From the NCBI RefSeq assembly GCF_002973595.1, contig NZ_PVEO01000006.1, forward strand, positions 62,001 to 126,000: a DNA stretch of 64,000 nt, read 5' to 3'. Position 1 is the stretch's first letter. Every line of letters starts with the position of its first letter. Source of the DNA: Jejuia pallidilutea (GTDB lineage Bacteria; Bacteroidota; Bacteroidia; Flavobacteriales; Flavobacteriaceae). Shown here one piece after another: positions 41,122-50,945 of this stretch. The notes under the pieces are model-generated. The model worked only from the letters and a program-made list of their open reading frames with translations. It was not told the origin of the DNA and made no database searches. Both the position numbers and the translations under genes were made by a program.

Positions 41122-42675
41122 ATGTCAATTTCGAAAACCGAACTGCAAGAAAGAAAAACCGGAAAAGAGTTATACAGCTATCAAAAAGGGGCCATAGATA
41201 AAATTTTCACTGCTTTTGAAGAGTCTCCTGCAGATTATCATTTATTATACCAATTACCAACGGGTGGAGGAAAAACAGTAATATTTTCTGAAATTGTTAG
41301 GCAATACCTAAAAACCAAAAAGAAAAAGGTTTTGGTAATGACGCACCGTATAGAATTGTGTAAGCAAACCTCTAATATGCTCACCGAATTTGGAGTTGTA
41401 AACAAGGTAATTGATAGTAAGGCAGATTTGAGCGACCAAGGTGATTACAGTTGCTTTGTAGCAATGGTTGAAACCTTAAATAATAGGTTGAACGATGACA
41501 AATTAGATATTTCTGATATTGGTCTAGTAATTATAGATGAGGCTCATTACAACTCGTTTACCAAACTATTTAAATTCTTTAGTCAATCTTTTATTCTTGG
41601 CGTTACTGCTACACCATTAAGTTCTAGTATGGAATTGCCAATGACGGATAATTACGACGAACTTATCGTTGGTGAATCTATAGAATCTTTAATTAAAAGA
41701 GGGTTTTTAGCACGTGCTGAAATGTTTAGTTATAACGTGGGGCTAACTAGCCTTGTGGTAGGAGCTAATGGCGATTATACCGTAAAATCGTCTGAAGATT
41801 TATATACCGATGATAATATGTTAACCAAGCTTTTACGCGCTTACGAAGAGCGCTCTAAAGGCAAGAAAACATTAATTTTTAATAACGGTATAAATACCTC
41901 GTTGCATGTTTATGATACGTTTAGAAGAGCAGGCTATCCTATAGCGCACTTAGACAATACAAACACTAAGAAGGAGCGTGCCATGATACTAAAATGGTTT
42001 AAAAAAACACCAGATGCCATTTTAACTTCGGTTAGTATCTTAACCACTGGTTTTGATGAGCCAACGGTAGAAAGTATTATTTTAAACCGTGCTACAAAAT
42101 CGCTAACCTTATACTACCAAATGATTGGAAGAGGCTCTCGTGTGCTGGAAAATAAAGACACTTTTAGTGTTATAGATTTAGGAAATAACTTCCATAGATT
42201 TGGACCTTGGGGCGATAATCTCGATTGGCAACGTATTTTTAAATCGCCTAACTATTATTTAGATTCCCTATTAAGTGATGAAGAGTTAGAAAGCAATTTT
42301 AGGTATGAAATGCCCGATGATTTACGCAAGGAATTTGATAATTCTAAAGAGGTGTATTTCGATATTCAAAAAACTTATGTAGATGCTATAAGGGCTGGAG
42401 AATCTACAAAAGTTGTTTTGGAACGATCTATAGCACAACATGCCAAAATTTGCATTGAAAATAGTGAAGATGTTTACGATGCTTTGGCTTTGGCTAAGAA
42501 ATTAGGTGATGATATAGACTTTAGGATAAAACGATACACTAAATGCATTAGCAAAAGCACCTTTAATTTTGTAGAGTGGCTACGTGGTGATTATCGTAAA
42601 AAATTGAATTCTTATTTAAGGGCTAATTTTGATGAAGTTTTTGAAGAAATTCATGGTTTTGCGCCCAAAGAATAA
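41122..42675 (+). CDS. DEAD/DEAH-box superfamily II helicase (SSL2/ComFA-like)
   Basis: 517 residues. Walker A is QLPTGGGKTVIFSE (about 49-62), motif II VIIDEAHYN, motif III GVTATPL, then the C-terminal RecA domain with LIFNNGINTSLHVYD, ILTTGFDEPTVE and motif VI YYQMIGRGSRV. The DEAH signature and the compact size fit SF2 helicases related to RadD/YejH and XPB-like enzymes. The C-terminal ~130 residues are helical and charged and may bind a partner or DNA. Probably a DNA repair or restart helicase. It has its own promoter and is followed 38 bases later by an EamA gene. Confidence 0.92.
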   Translation: MSISKTELQERKTGKELYSYQKGAIDKIFTAFEESPADYHLLYQLPTGGGKTVIFSEIVRQYLKTKKKKVLVMTHRIELCKQTSNMLTEFGVVNKVIDSKADLSDQGDYSCFVAMVETLNNRLNDDKLDISDIGLVIIDEAHYNSFTKLFKFFSQSFILGVTATPLSSSMELPMTDNYDELIVGESIESLIKRGFLARAEMFSYNVGLTSLVVGANGDYTVKSSEDLYTDDNMLTKLLRAYEERSKGKKTLIFNNGINTSLHVYDTFRRAGYPIAHLDNTNTKKERAMILKWFKKTPDAILTSVSILTTGFDEPTVESIILNRATKSLTLYYQMIGRGSRVLENKDTFSVIDLGNNFHRFGPWGDNLDWQRIFKSPNYYLDSLLSDEELESNFRYEMPDDLRKEFDNSKEVYFDIQKTYVDAIRAGESTKVVLERSIAQHAKICIENSEDVYDALALAKKLGDDIDFRIKRYTKCISKSTFNFVEWLRGDYRKKLNSYLRANFDEVFEEIHGFAPKE

Positions 42676-42713
42676 TTTACCCCAACACTATTTAATTTTA
42701 CACATAAGAATTC

Positions 42714-43550
42714 TTGGATCTTAAAAAAGCGATAACGTTTATGATTATTAGTACCATGTCATTCGCTTGTATGAATGGTATTGTAAAACATTTGGTAAAC
42801 ATGAACGCCTTTCAAATTGTGTTTTTTAGGTCGTTTAGCTGTTTGTTTTTCACTTTTACATTTCTTCTTAAAAATAATATACCAATACTAGGAAAAAAAA
42901 GAGGCTTATTGGTGTTAAGAGGTATTGTAGGTGTTACTTCCATGGCTTTATTTTTTATGTCTACCAAATATTTACCCATAGGTACCGCAGTTTCATTACG
43001 CTACATGGCGCCAATTTTTGCAGCAGTTTTTGCTGTTTTGTTGCTAAAGGAAAGTATAAAACCAATACAGTGGTTCTTTTTTGCTATTGCGTTTTCTGGT
43101 GTACTCGTATTAAAAGGTTTAGATACTTCACTTAGTGCTTACGGCTTATTCTTAATTTTTATTTCCGCAATTTTTAGCGGTTTAGTATACATTGTTATTA
43201 GCAAAATAGGGAAGGACGAACATCCTGTTGTTATTGTTAATTATTTTATGGTTATTGCCACTATTGTAGGAGGTGTTTTGGCTATTAATAATTGGGTAAT
43301 GCCAATAGGTAAAGAATGGTTTTTGGTATTTGGCCTGGGGTGTTTTGGTTATTTTGGACAGGTGTATATGACGAAGGCTTTCCAAATAGTAAAAACAAAC
43401 CAAATTGCGCCCTTTAAATATTTAGAAGTCATATTTACATTGTTACTAGGTGTAGCTCTTTTTAGCGAAGTGTACTCATTTTGGAGTTTACTGGGAATTG
43501 CTTTAATAATTACAGGACTTGTGCTAAATGTTACCTATAAATCTAAATAA
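42714..43550 (+). CDS. EamA/DMT-family permease
   Basis: 278 residues with about ten transmembrane helices arranged as two EamA repeats. The first is FMIISTMSFACMNGIVKHLV with the conserved FFRS and RGIVGVTSMALFFMSTKYLPIGTA; the second repeat starts ISAIFSGLVYIVISKIGK and ends FSEVYSFWSLLGIALIITGL. DMT exporters or importers move small metabolites; the substrate is unknown. The start is TTG (42714) with no better ATG upstream. It precedes the glycosyltransferase gene by 28 bases. Confidence 0.9.
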   Translation: MDLKKAITFMIISTMSFACMNGIVKHLVNMNAFQIVFFRSFSCLFFTFTFLLKNNIPILGKKRGLLVLRGIVGVTSMALFFMSTKYLPIGTAVSLRYMAPIFAAVFAVLLLKESIKPIQWFFFAIAFSGVLVLKGLDTSLSAYGLFLIFISAIFSGLVYIVISKIGKDEHPVVIVNYFMVIATIVGGVLAINNWVMPIGKEWFLVFGLGCFGYFGQVYMTKAFQIVKTNQIAPFKYLEVIFTLLLGVALFSEVYSFWSLLGIALIITGLVLNVTYKSK

Positions 43551-43578
43551 TGATTAGTAATGCTTAAATAAAATAATA

Positions 43579-44631
43579 ATGAGTTTTAAAGGTTGGATTA
43601 ATCAGAAAAGACGTAAGATTATGCACGCCATTACTAAAAAAGTTGGCAGTTCTTACGTAGAACCTACGCTAGAGGTTGGGAAAAATATTAACATAAAAAA
43701 TATTTTGGTTATAAGACCAAATCACAGACTAGGCAATCAGCTCTTAACCACGCCTTTGGTTCAAGAAATAGAAAACACATTCCCAAATTGTAGTATAGAT
43801 TTATTTGCAAAAGGCGGTGTAGCTTATGCCGTTTTCGAAAATTACAGTTCAATAAACAAAATATATCAATTACCCAGAAAACCCTTTAACAATCTATTTA
43901 AATATGTAATGTGTTGGGTGTCCATAAAACGTAAACCATACGATATGGTAATTAATGGCGATAAAGATTCTTCTTCAGGTAGATTACTTACTAATTTAGC
44001 AAAAGCACCTTTAAAGGTGTTTGGAGATGTTCATGAGGACATCCAAAAGACGTATGATGACTATTTGCATATTTCTAAATATCCCATTTATAATTTACGT
44101 TTGTATTTATCTAAATTAGGCTATCCCGCAAACAATAATCCGCTGCCGGTTTTAAATTTAAAACTAACCGAAACAGAAATTTCAAACGGAAAAAACATAT
44201 TGGATGAATTAGTTAAAAACAATAAACCAACTATTTGTATTTATACCAATGCTACCGGAAATAAATGTTATTCTGAAGCTTGGTGGGAATCATTTTACGT
44301 AAAATTAAAAAACGAGTTTAGTAATTCGTACAATATCATTGAAATGTTGCCCATCGAAAATATTTCAAAAATAAACTTTAAGGCACCTCATTTTTATAGC
44401 AAGGACATTCGAGAAATGGGAGGTATAATAGCAAATACTTCCATCTTTATAGCTGCCGATAATGGTGTAATGCATTTGGCTAGTGCTGCTTTAACACCAA
44501 CTTTAGGTTTGTTTTCTAGAGATAACCAAGCTATTTACGGACCTTATGGCAATGGTAGTTTACCACTTTATACTAAGGTGAAATCGCAAGACAATTGTAT
44601 TGATGAAGTGCGTAACATTCTAATAAAATAA
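43579..44631 (+). CDS. Glycosyltransferase family 9 (heptosyltransferase-like)
   Basis: 350 residues with GT-B organisation. The N-terminal Rossmann domain begins NILVIRPNHRLGNQLLTTPLVQEIE, the GT9 motif vrpn.iGD.ll.tP; then IDLFAKGGVAYAVF. The C-terminal donor domain has ICIYTNATGNKCYSEAWWESFY and ISADNGVMHLASAALTPTLGLF (here FIAADNGVMHLAS), the D/S-G-x-x-H-L-A signature that binds the sugar-nucleotide. Likely adds a heptose or similar sugar to LPS core or another surface glycan at the inner membrane. No other LPS genes are adjacent. Confidence 0.9.
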   Translation: MSFKGWINQKRRKIMHAITKKVGSSYVEPTLEVGKNINIKNILVIRPNHRLGNQLLTTPLVQEIENTFPNCSIDLFAKGGVAYAVFENYSSINKIYQLPRKPFNNLFKYVMCWVSIKRKPYDMVINGDKDSSSGRLLTNLAKAPLKVFGDVHEDIQKTYDDYLHISKYPIYNLRLYLSKLGYPANNNPLPVLNLKLTETEISNGKNILDELVKNNKPTICIYTNATGNKCYSEAWWESFYVKLKNEFSNSYNIIEMLPIENISKINFKAPHFYSKDIREMGGIIANTSIFIAADNGVMHLASAALTPTLGLFSRDNQAIYGPYGNGSLPLYTKVKSQDNCIDEVRNILIK

Positions 44632-44645
44632 CCCTCAACAATTCT

Positions 44646-45947
44646 GTGAAAAACCCCAATAGATTTTCGCTTATTAACCCAAAAAAGATTCCGTTTTTCT
44701 ATGGGTATATGGTTCTTGTTTTTGGGAGTATAGGCGTTTTAGCAAGCATACCAGGACAAACAGTTGGGGTTTCTGTTTTTACCGATCCTGTTAAAGATGC
44801 ACTAGGTTTATCAAGAAACCAATTTAGTAATGCCTACATGTTTGGTACCTTGTTAAGCGCCTTTTTTGTTGCTAGGGCAGGCGTATTGTTCGATAGATTT
44901 GGAGCAAGATATGTCGCATTTTTTTCTGCTTTTTGTTTGGGGATATCGCTTTTATTGTGTTCAAAATCAGTTTTTATAAGCAACGCCATTAAAGAGCTAT
45001 TAGTTACACATAGTTGGATTGTGCCTTTTGTAGTTATTACCTTATTGTTTTTCGCTATTCGCTTTTTTGGCCAAGGCGTATTAACCATGTCCTCTCGAAA
45101 TATGATTATGATGTGGTTTGATAAAAACAGGGGCAAAATAAATGCCATAAGCAGTATAACGGTATCCTTGGGCTTTTCTAGTGCACCTATTTTTATTAAT
45201 TATTTAATTGATGGTTATGGATGGGAAAAATCATGGCAAATACTAGCGTTGTGTCTATTTGTTTTTAGCGTTTTGGTTATTCAGTTTTATAGAAATAATC
45301 CTGAAGATTTTGGTCTACAACCCGATGGTGGCGTAACAAATACAACTACAAAAAAAGAAACAAAAGTTGAAAAACATTTTACTTTAAAAGAAGCAAAACA
45401 AACCCGTGCATTTTGGATGATTGGTTTAACACTGGCATTTAACAGCTTTTTTGTAACAGGATTTACGTTTCATGTCATTTCAATTTTTGGCAGTCAAGAT
45501 TATACCAAATCCCAAGCAATTGCTGTGTTTTTGCCAATATCTGTAATAGCTATTATCACCTCTACAATTTGTAATGTTTTAAGCGATTATATTAACCATA
45601 AAGTATATTTGTATACAATGCTTATTGCTGGTATTTTAGCTTCAATAGGGCTATTGTTTTTGGGATATAATTTTGGGGTTTATCTACTTATATTTGGTTT
45701 GGGTGTGTTTGGGGGGCTGTTTGCAGTTGTTAATGCGGTAACATGGCCGCGTTACTTTGGAAGAAGACATTTAGGTGCCATTACAGGCAAAGTAATGAGT
45801 TTTTTGGTAATAGCTAGCGCCATAGCCCCTAGCTTGTTTAGTTATTGCTTTACGGTATTGGGCTCTTATTCCAACATCAGTTACCTTACTGGGGCGTTTC
45901 TACTGTTTTTAATTATTGCCTCAGCCAAAGTTAAAAACCCTCAATAA
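44646..45947 (+). CDS. Major facilitator superfamily permease (OFA-like)
   Basis: 433 residues, twelve transmembrane helices, GTG start. The N-terminal half opens with FFYGYMVLVFGSIGVLASIPGQTVGVSVFTDP and contains the MFS loop RAGVLFDRFGARYVAF (the G-x-x-x-D-R-x-G-x-R motif between TM2 and TM3), RFFGQGVLTM, and WFDKNRGKINAIS. The C-terminal half opens KQTRAFWMIGLTLAFNSFF. The pattern suggests an oxalate/formate or monocarboxylate-type antiporter. Fifteen bases follow the glycosyltransferase stop, so EamA-GT9-MFS may form one transcript. Confidence 0.9.
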   Translation: MKNPNRFSLINPKKIPFFYGYMVLVFGSIGVLASIPGQTVGVSVFTDPVKDALGLSRNQFSNAYMFGTLLSAFFVARAGVLFDRFGARYVAFFSAFCLGISLLLCSKSVFISNAIKELLVTHSWIVPFVVITLLFFAIRFFGQGVLTMSSRNMIMMWFDKNRGKINAISSITVSLGFSSAPIFINYLIDGYGWEKSWQILALCLFVFSVLVIQFYRNNPEDFGLQPDGGVTNTTTKKETKVEKHFTLKEAKQTRAFWMIGLTLAFNSFFVTGFTFHVISIFGSQDYTKSQAIAVFLPISVIAIITSTICNVLSDYINHKVYLYTMLIAGILASIGLLFLGYNFGVYLLIFGLGVFGGLFAVVNAVTWPRYFGRRHLGAITGKVMSFLVIASAIAPSLFSYCFTVLGSYSNISYLTGAFLLFLIIASAKVKNPQ

Positions 45948-45998
45948 TCACTTTAAAAACAATATTGCATTGCTAAATTATGTCTCGTTTATGGTTTT

Positions 45999-46022
45999 AT
46001 GTATTAACATTTGTTAATACAT
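45999..46022. repeat. 11-bp palindrome upstream of the surface-protein gene
   Basis: Arms atgtattaaca (45999-46009) and tgttaatacat (46012-46022) are perfect with a 2-base centre. It sits between the MFS stop and the promoter of the 1399-residue protein. It is a candidate operator; termination is less likely because no T-run follows. Confidence 0.45.
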
Positions 46023-46030
46023 GAGATTTA

Positions 46031-46063
46031 TTTGGCTATTTTAAAACATCTTTCGTAATATTG
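46031..46063 (+). promoter_or_regulatory. Candidate promoter of the LRR surface-protein gene
   Basis: TTTG at 46031-46034, 21-base spacer, then TAATATTG (46056-46063), one mismatch to TAnnTTTG. Start expected near 46070, just upstream of the ATG at 46088. Confidence 0.45.
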
Positions 46064-46087
46064 AATGTCCCAACTTATTAAAATAGA

Positions 46088-49000
46088 ATGAAGTTAATTT
46101 ACACTTTAGTAGTTTCGCTGTTTAGTATGTACTGTATTTTCGCGCAAACTACTCCAATTCCAGATTCTAATTTTGAACAAGAACTTATAGACCAAGGTAT
46201 AGACAGTAATGGGCTAAACGGTAACATATTAAATGTTGATGCCCAAGCTATAACCGCACTAACACTTGGAAGAACAGACATTGCTGATATTACAGGCATT
46301 AATGCTTTTGTAAATATTACAACTTTAGATTTAGGAACCAACCCTGTGGTAAACGTATCTCCAACAAACTTAATACAATTGGTAAGTTTCAGGTCTGATG
46401 ATAATTCGGGGCTTTTAAATGTAGATTTCAGTCAAAACTCTCTACTAGAAACTGTGTTTATCCATGGCCCTTTTCCTGGAACACCTCCACCAATAACCAC
46501 TATAGATTTATCGCAAAACCTAAATTTGGTATCGTTTACAGGAGATTTTTTAGATAATGTAAACACTATTATTTTTCCAGTTACAAGTACACTAACCAAT
46601 ATTGATGTGCGTTATTTATCCGATCCTACTTTCGATCTTTCACTTTTAAGCGGGTTAGAAGACTTGCGCATAGGCGGTTGGCGCGGAAATGTTAACATTA
46701 CCTTACCCAATGTGCATACAAGCCTAAGGCGTTTAAGGATAAGTAGTATCGATATTCCTACTATAGATATTTCAAACTATATAAATTTAGAAAATATTTA
46801 TTTTTGGGGTACTTATGTAGAAAACCTATTGTTACCAACATCTACAACCCTTACCGATATTTTTATTATTCTTCACGACATACAAAATCCTCTAGATTTT
46901 TCGGTACTACCAAATCTTGAGGATTTATCCATTACGTCTAACAGAACTACACCATTAGTGGTAGATGTTACCCAAAATTCAGTTTTAAGGGACATAGATT
47001 TATCTCGTAACGATATGAACGCTCTTGATGTTACACAAAACTCAATTTTAAGAGAGTTAAGGGTAGACAATAATAACCTTACTGTTTTAGATGTTACTCA
47101 AAACCCTTTGTTGTATAGGTTAGATGCTAGCTACAACCAATTACCATCAATAGATTTAACGCAAAATACAGTATTAGAATATCTTAACCTTAGCAATAAT
47201 GTAATTCCAACATTAGATGTTACTCAAAATGTAGCATTAAGATCTATTAACATAAGTTTTAATTTGTTTACTGGTTCAGGTTTAGACCTTACGCAAAACT
47301 TGGACTTATCGTCGCTAGACATTTCACACAATCAGATAGCGTCATTAAATATTACACAAAATGCAGATTTAACATCCTTTAATTTGTCTTTTAATATTTT
47401 TCCTGGGAATGATATACTAAACCAATTTGCAACATTAACCGCTAATAGAGGAAGGTTATTAGGGCGTTTAATAGCGAATAACAATTTATTATCTGGACCT
47501 ATTCCAGATTTTTATGGGTTGTACGATCCCACTATACAAACAAGACGATTTGAATTGTTTATCAATGAAAACAGATTCCATTTTGGCGATTTCGAAAGTC
47601 AACATTTAGGTTTGGTAAATTTAACAACAACCATGTCTATTGGACCATCACCAGACGTTGTTATAAGAAATTATTGGTATGCACCACAGGACAAAGTTAA
47701 TAACATAGAGAATTTTAATAGAAATGCAGGCGACAATATAACGCTAACCACAACAGTTAGGGGCGCTCAAAACCATTATGTTTGGTTTAAGGATGGTATT
47801 GCAATTCCTGGGGCTCCAGACTCGCCAAACCTAATACTTACGGATATTAGTAGTTGTGATGCAGGTGTTTACCATTGTGAAATTAGAAGTGATTTAGTAC
47901 CTTTTGAAAATGGAAATCCTCCAGGTACAGACGGTAAAAATTTGTTATTATTACGAAACGATATTACCCTTAATGTTAATAGTCCAGCCGAAAGTTGTGT
48001 GTCGTTAACCTCACCAACTAACGGTAGTACAGGAGTTGCATTGAACGAGGTGCTTACGTGGACTGAAAATCTTGGGGCTTGTGGATATTACCTCAATGTA
48101 GGCACAACCCCCGGCGGTACCGATATTTTAAACAACGTACAGGTTGATAATACCAATAGTTATACTTTTGGCAGTAACTTACCCCCAAACCAACAGGTAT
48201 ACGTAACCATAACACCTTACTTTGCCAGTGGAAATGTATTAAATTGTACTGAAGAAGTATTTACTACAGGAACAAACATTAACCCCATAACTTGTACAAC
48301 ATTAAATACGCCAATAGACGGCGCAAGTAACGTAGCTGTTGATACTAATATTTCTTGGAATGCTATTTCAGGAGCAACAGGATATAACTTAACATTAGCT
48401 ACAACTTCGGGAGGTATTGATATTTTAGATAATGTAGATGTTGGAAATATTACAACATATAATCCTCCATTAAATTTTCCTCAAGGCACAACTATATACG
48501 TTACGGTAACACCTTACGATGGCTCTGGAAATGCAACTGGGTGTACAGAAGAACGTTTTACAGTAGAAAGTTTATTACCTAATTGTACAACACTTTCATT
48601 ACCTGTAAATGGTGCTACGGGGATATCCATAAGTTCGGATGTTTCATGGAATGCGGTAACGAACGCCACAGGATATTTTATTTCCATGGGAACAACCTCA
48701 GGCGGAACAGATATAGTTAATAACCAAGATGTGGGCAACACAAGTACTTATAATCCAGTAAGCGATTTTCCTGATGATACCGATATTTTCGTAACCATTA
48801 CGCCATACAACACCGCTGGAAGTGCCCTAGGATGTTCAGAAGAAAGTTTTAGGACCGAAACTGTAATTCCCAATTGCACAACACTTTCCTCTCCTTTAGA
48901 TGGTGCAACAAATGTCTCTATAACATCTGGGATTTCATGGAACGCTGTAACGAACGCCACAGGATATTTTATTTCCATAGGAACAACCTCAGGCGGAACA

Positions 49001-50287
49001 GATATAGTTAATAACCAAGATGTGGGCAACACAACTACTTATAATACAGGAAGCGATTTTCCTGATGATACCGATATTTTCGTAACCATTACGCCATACA
49101 ACACCGCTGGAAGTGCCCTAGGATGTTCAGAAGAAAGTTTTAGGACCGAAACTGTAACTCCTAATTGTACAACACTTTCATTACCTGTAAATGGTGCTAC
49201 GGGGATATCCATAAGTTCGGATGTTTCATGGAATGCGGTAACCAACGCCACAGGATATTTTATTTCCATAGGAACAACCTCAGGCGGAACAGATATAGTT
49301 AATAACCAAGATGTGGGCAATGCAACTACTTATAATCCAGTAAGCGATTTTCCCGATGATACCGAAATTTTCGTAACCATTACGACATACAACACCGCTG
49401 GAAGTACCCTAGGATGTTCAGAAGAAAGTTTTAGAACGCAAGTTCTTATTCCCATTTGTACTAGATTAACGAACCCTATAAACGGCGCAACAAATATAGC
49501 TTTAGATGCTGGTATATCATGGAACACCATTGCAAATGCTACAGGTTATTATGTTTCTATAGGCACATTCTCTGGGGGCACAGATATTGCTAACATGCTA
49601 GATGTTGGAAATGTTACTTCCTTCAATCCTACACTAAATTTTCCAGATGAATCGGATATATTCGTAACTGTTATACCTTATAATTCTGCAGGCAATGCTA
49701 CATCTTGCCAAGAAGAACGGTTTACTACGCAAGCTATTATACCAGTTTGTACTGTACTTACTTTACCTCTTACTGGAGCTCAAGACGTTCCTGTAGATAC
49801 AAATATTACTTGGGGTTTTATAAATAATGCCGATGGTTACAGAATAACCATAGGGACATCTTCAGGGAGTTTTGATATTGAAAATAATTTAGATGTAGGT
49901 AGGCTCAATAGCTATACTCCAACCAATAATTTTCCAGATAACGCCACCATATACATAAAAATAATACCTTATAACAGTGCAGGTGAAGCCTTAAATTGTG
50001 ATGAATTTAGTTTTACAACAGAAAATAGGGTAGTAGTGATACCAAGATTTTTTACACCAAATAATGATGGATTTAACGATATTTGGCGAGTAAGTGATCC
50101 TAGAAAAGAAATAAAACGTATTTTTATTTACGATAGGTATGGAAAATTACTTAAAACCCTAGCAGATGCCTCAGTAGGGTGGGATGGTTATATATCAGGT
50201 AAATTATTGCCTACAAGCGATTATTGGTGTGTTATTGAGTTTTACGACAAAGCGCCTATGCGAAAGCATTTTACATTAAAGCGTTAG
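46088..50287 (+). CDS. Giant T9SS-exported surface protein with LRRs, Ig-like domain and seven beta repeats
   Basis: 1399 residues. Signal peptide KLIYTLVVSLFSMYCIFAQ. An N-terminal leucine-rich repeat region (about 25-480) includes units such as LDVTQNSILRELRVDNNNL (period about 21). An Ig-like domain follows (about 545-620, with YHCEIRSD). Seven ~97-residue beta repeats (about 636-1312) are each opened by a C-x-x-L..P.nGA motif with WNAV.NATGY and FVTITPYNTAG. The C-terminal type-B sorting domain ends the protein (about 1316-1399; PRFFTPNNDGFNDIWRVSD, IYDRYGKLLKTL, LPTSDYWCVIEF). The sorting domain directs export and attachment by the type IX secretion system. Likely an adhesin. Repeats 3-5 are near-identical at DNA level. 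Confidence 0.93.
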   Translation: MKLIYTLVVSLFSMYCIFAQTTPIPDSNFEQELIDQGIDSNGLNGNILNVDAQAITALTLGRTDIADITGINAFVNITTLDLGTNPVVNVSPTNLIQLVSFRSDDNSGLLNVDFSQNSLLETVFIHGPFPGTPPPITTIDLSQNLNLVSFTGDFLDNVNTIIFPVTSTLTNIDVRYLSDPTFDLSLLSGLEDLRIGGWRGNVNITLPNVHTSLRRLRISSIDIPTIDISNYINLENIYFWGTYVENLLLPTSTTLTDIFIILHDIQNPLDFSVLPNLEDLSITSNRTTPLVVDVTQNSVLRDIDLSRNDMNALDVTQNSILRELRVDNNNLTVLDVTQNPLLYRLDASYNQLPSIDLTQNTVLEYLNLSNNVIPTLDVTQNVALRSINISFNLFTGSGLDLTQNLDLSSLDISHNQIASLNITQNADLTSFNLSFNIFPGNDILNQFATLTANRGRLLGRLIANNNLLSGPIPDFYGLYDPTIQTRRFELFINENRFHFGDFESQHLGLVNLTTTMSIGPSPDVVIRNYWYAPQDKVNNIENFNRNAGDNITLTTTVRGAQNHYVWFKDGIAIPGAPDSPNLILTDISSCDAGVYHCEIRSDLVPFENGNPPGTDGKNLLLLRNDITLNVNSPAESCVSLTSPTNGSTGVALNEVLTWTENLGACGYYLNVGTTPGGTDILNNVQVDNTNSYTFGSNLPPNQQVYVTITPYFASGNVLNCTEEVFTTGTNINPITCTTLNTPIDGASNVAVDTNISWNAISGATGYNLTLATTSGGIDILDNVDVGNITTYNPPLNFPQGTTIYVTVTPYDGSGNATGCTEERFTVESLLPNCTTLSLPVNGATGISISSDVSWNAVTNATGYFISMGTTSGGTDIVNNQDVGNTSTYNPVSDFPDDTDIFVTITPYNTAGSALGCSEESFRTETVIPNCTTLSSPLDGATNVSITSGISWNAVTNATGYFISIGTTSGGTDIVNNQDVGNTTTYNTGSDFPDDTDIFVTITPYNTAGSALGCSEESFRTETVTPNCTTLSLPVNGATGISISSDVSWNAVTNATGYFISIGTTSGGTDIVNNQDVGNATTYNPVSDFPDDTEIFVTITTYNTAGSTLGCSEESFRTQVLIPICTRLTNPINGATNIALDAGISWNTIANATGYYVSIGTFSGGTDIANMLDVGNVTSFNPTLNFPDESDIFVTVIPYNSAGNATSCQEERFTTQAIIPVCTVLTLPLTGAQDVPVDTNITWGFINNADGYRITIGTSSGSFDIENNLDVGRLNSYTPTNNFPDNATIYIKIIPYNSAGEALNCDEFSFTTENRVVVIPRFFTPNNDGFNDIWRVSDPRKEIKRIFIYDRYGKLLKTLADASVGWDGYISGKLLPTSDYWCVIEFYDKAPMRKHFTLKR
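47993..50026 (+). repeat. Array of seven ~291-bp coding repeats in the surface-protein gene
   Basis: Repeat starts are at about 47993, 48290, 48581, 48872, 49163, 49454 and 49745, with a period of 291 bases from the second on. Units 3, 4 and 5 are nearly identical over their second halves. Units 3 and 5 also share their first halves, while unit 4 differs there, a mosaic expected from duplication of a two-unit block or from gene conversion. Confidence 0.9.
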
Positions 50288-50384
50288 TTAAGTTTGGTGT
50301 TTGATTGCTGATTATTTTTTAACGATTTTTTATTAAGCTTTTGTAATCTATTTTGTAATTTAACACTTATTTAAAATTAAAAAA

Positions 50385-50945
50385 ATGAAGCGATTTTGTT
50401 TGTCTATCCTTGTTTTTACAATGTTTTTTGTGGCTTGTAAATCTTCAAAAGATACCATAACACCAGAACAGCTTGCAACGTTTAATAAACTTGTTGCATC
50501 TCGAGAATTTACTATAGATTCAGATTGGGCTTATCCGCAAGTAACAAATGCCATGTCTCAAGTATTAAATTCGCAATTATTAGCACCAGGAAATAACGCT
50601 AGCGCTATTAATTTAATTGGAAACGCTAATTTTTTAACCATAAAAGGCGATAGTGTTATGTCGTATTTGCCATATTTTGGAGAGCGACAAATGCAAATAG
50701 CTTATGGGGGTACAGATGGAGCAATTCAGTTTAATGGATTAATACAGGATTATGAGGTGAAAAACGGTAAGAACGATAGTAAAGTTATAACGTTTAAAGC
50801 TAAAAGTAATACCGAAAACTTTGATGTTGCAATTACGCTTTTCCCAAACCTAAAAACCCAGATGATGTTAAGGGGTGCCTCTAGATTCTTTATTCAATAC
50901 TCAGGAGAAGTTCAACCCATTGAGAAAAATAAAAAAGATTCCTAG
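50385..50945 (+). CDS. DUF4251 lipoprotein
   Basis: 186 residues with a lipoprotein signal (MKRFCLSILVFTMFFVACK, lipobox VAC, Cys18). The body matches DUF4251: LVASREFTIDSDWAYPQVTNAMSQVLNSQLLAPGN, FLTIKGDSVMSYLPYFGERQMQIAYGG (read in segments), then FKAKSNTENFDVAITLFP. The family is confined largely to Bacteroidota and its function is unknown; it is probably outer-membrane anchored, facing the periplasm. It overlaps by four bases the stop of the convergent gene at 50942. Confidence 0.9.
   Translation: MKRFCLSILVFTMFFVACKSSKDTITPEQLATFNKLVASREFTIDSDWAYPQVTNAMSQVLNSQLLAPGNNASAINLIGNANFLTIKGDSVMSYLPYFGERQMQIAYGGTDGAIQFNGLIQDYEVKNGKNDSKVITFKAKSNTENFDVAITLFPNLKTQMMLRGASRFFIQYSGEVQPIEKNKKDS

Noticed and set aside
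48514-49530. Series of antisense ORFs in the surface-protein repeats
   Set aside because: Their near-identical sequences simply mirror the coding repeats on the plus strand.
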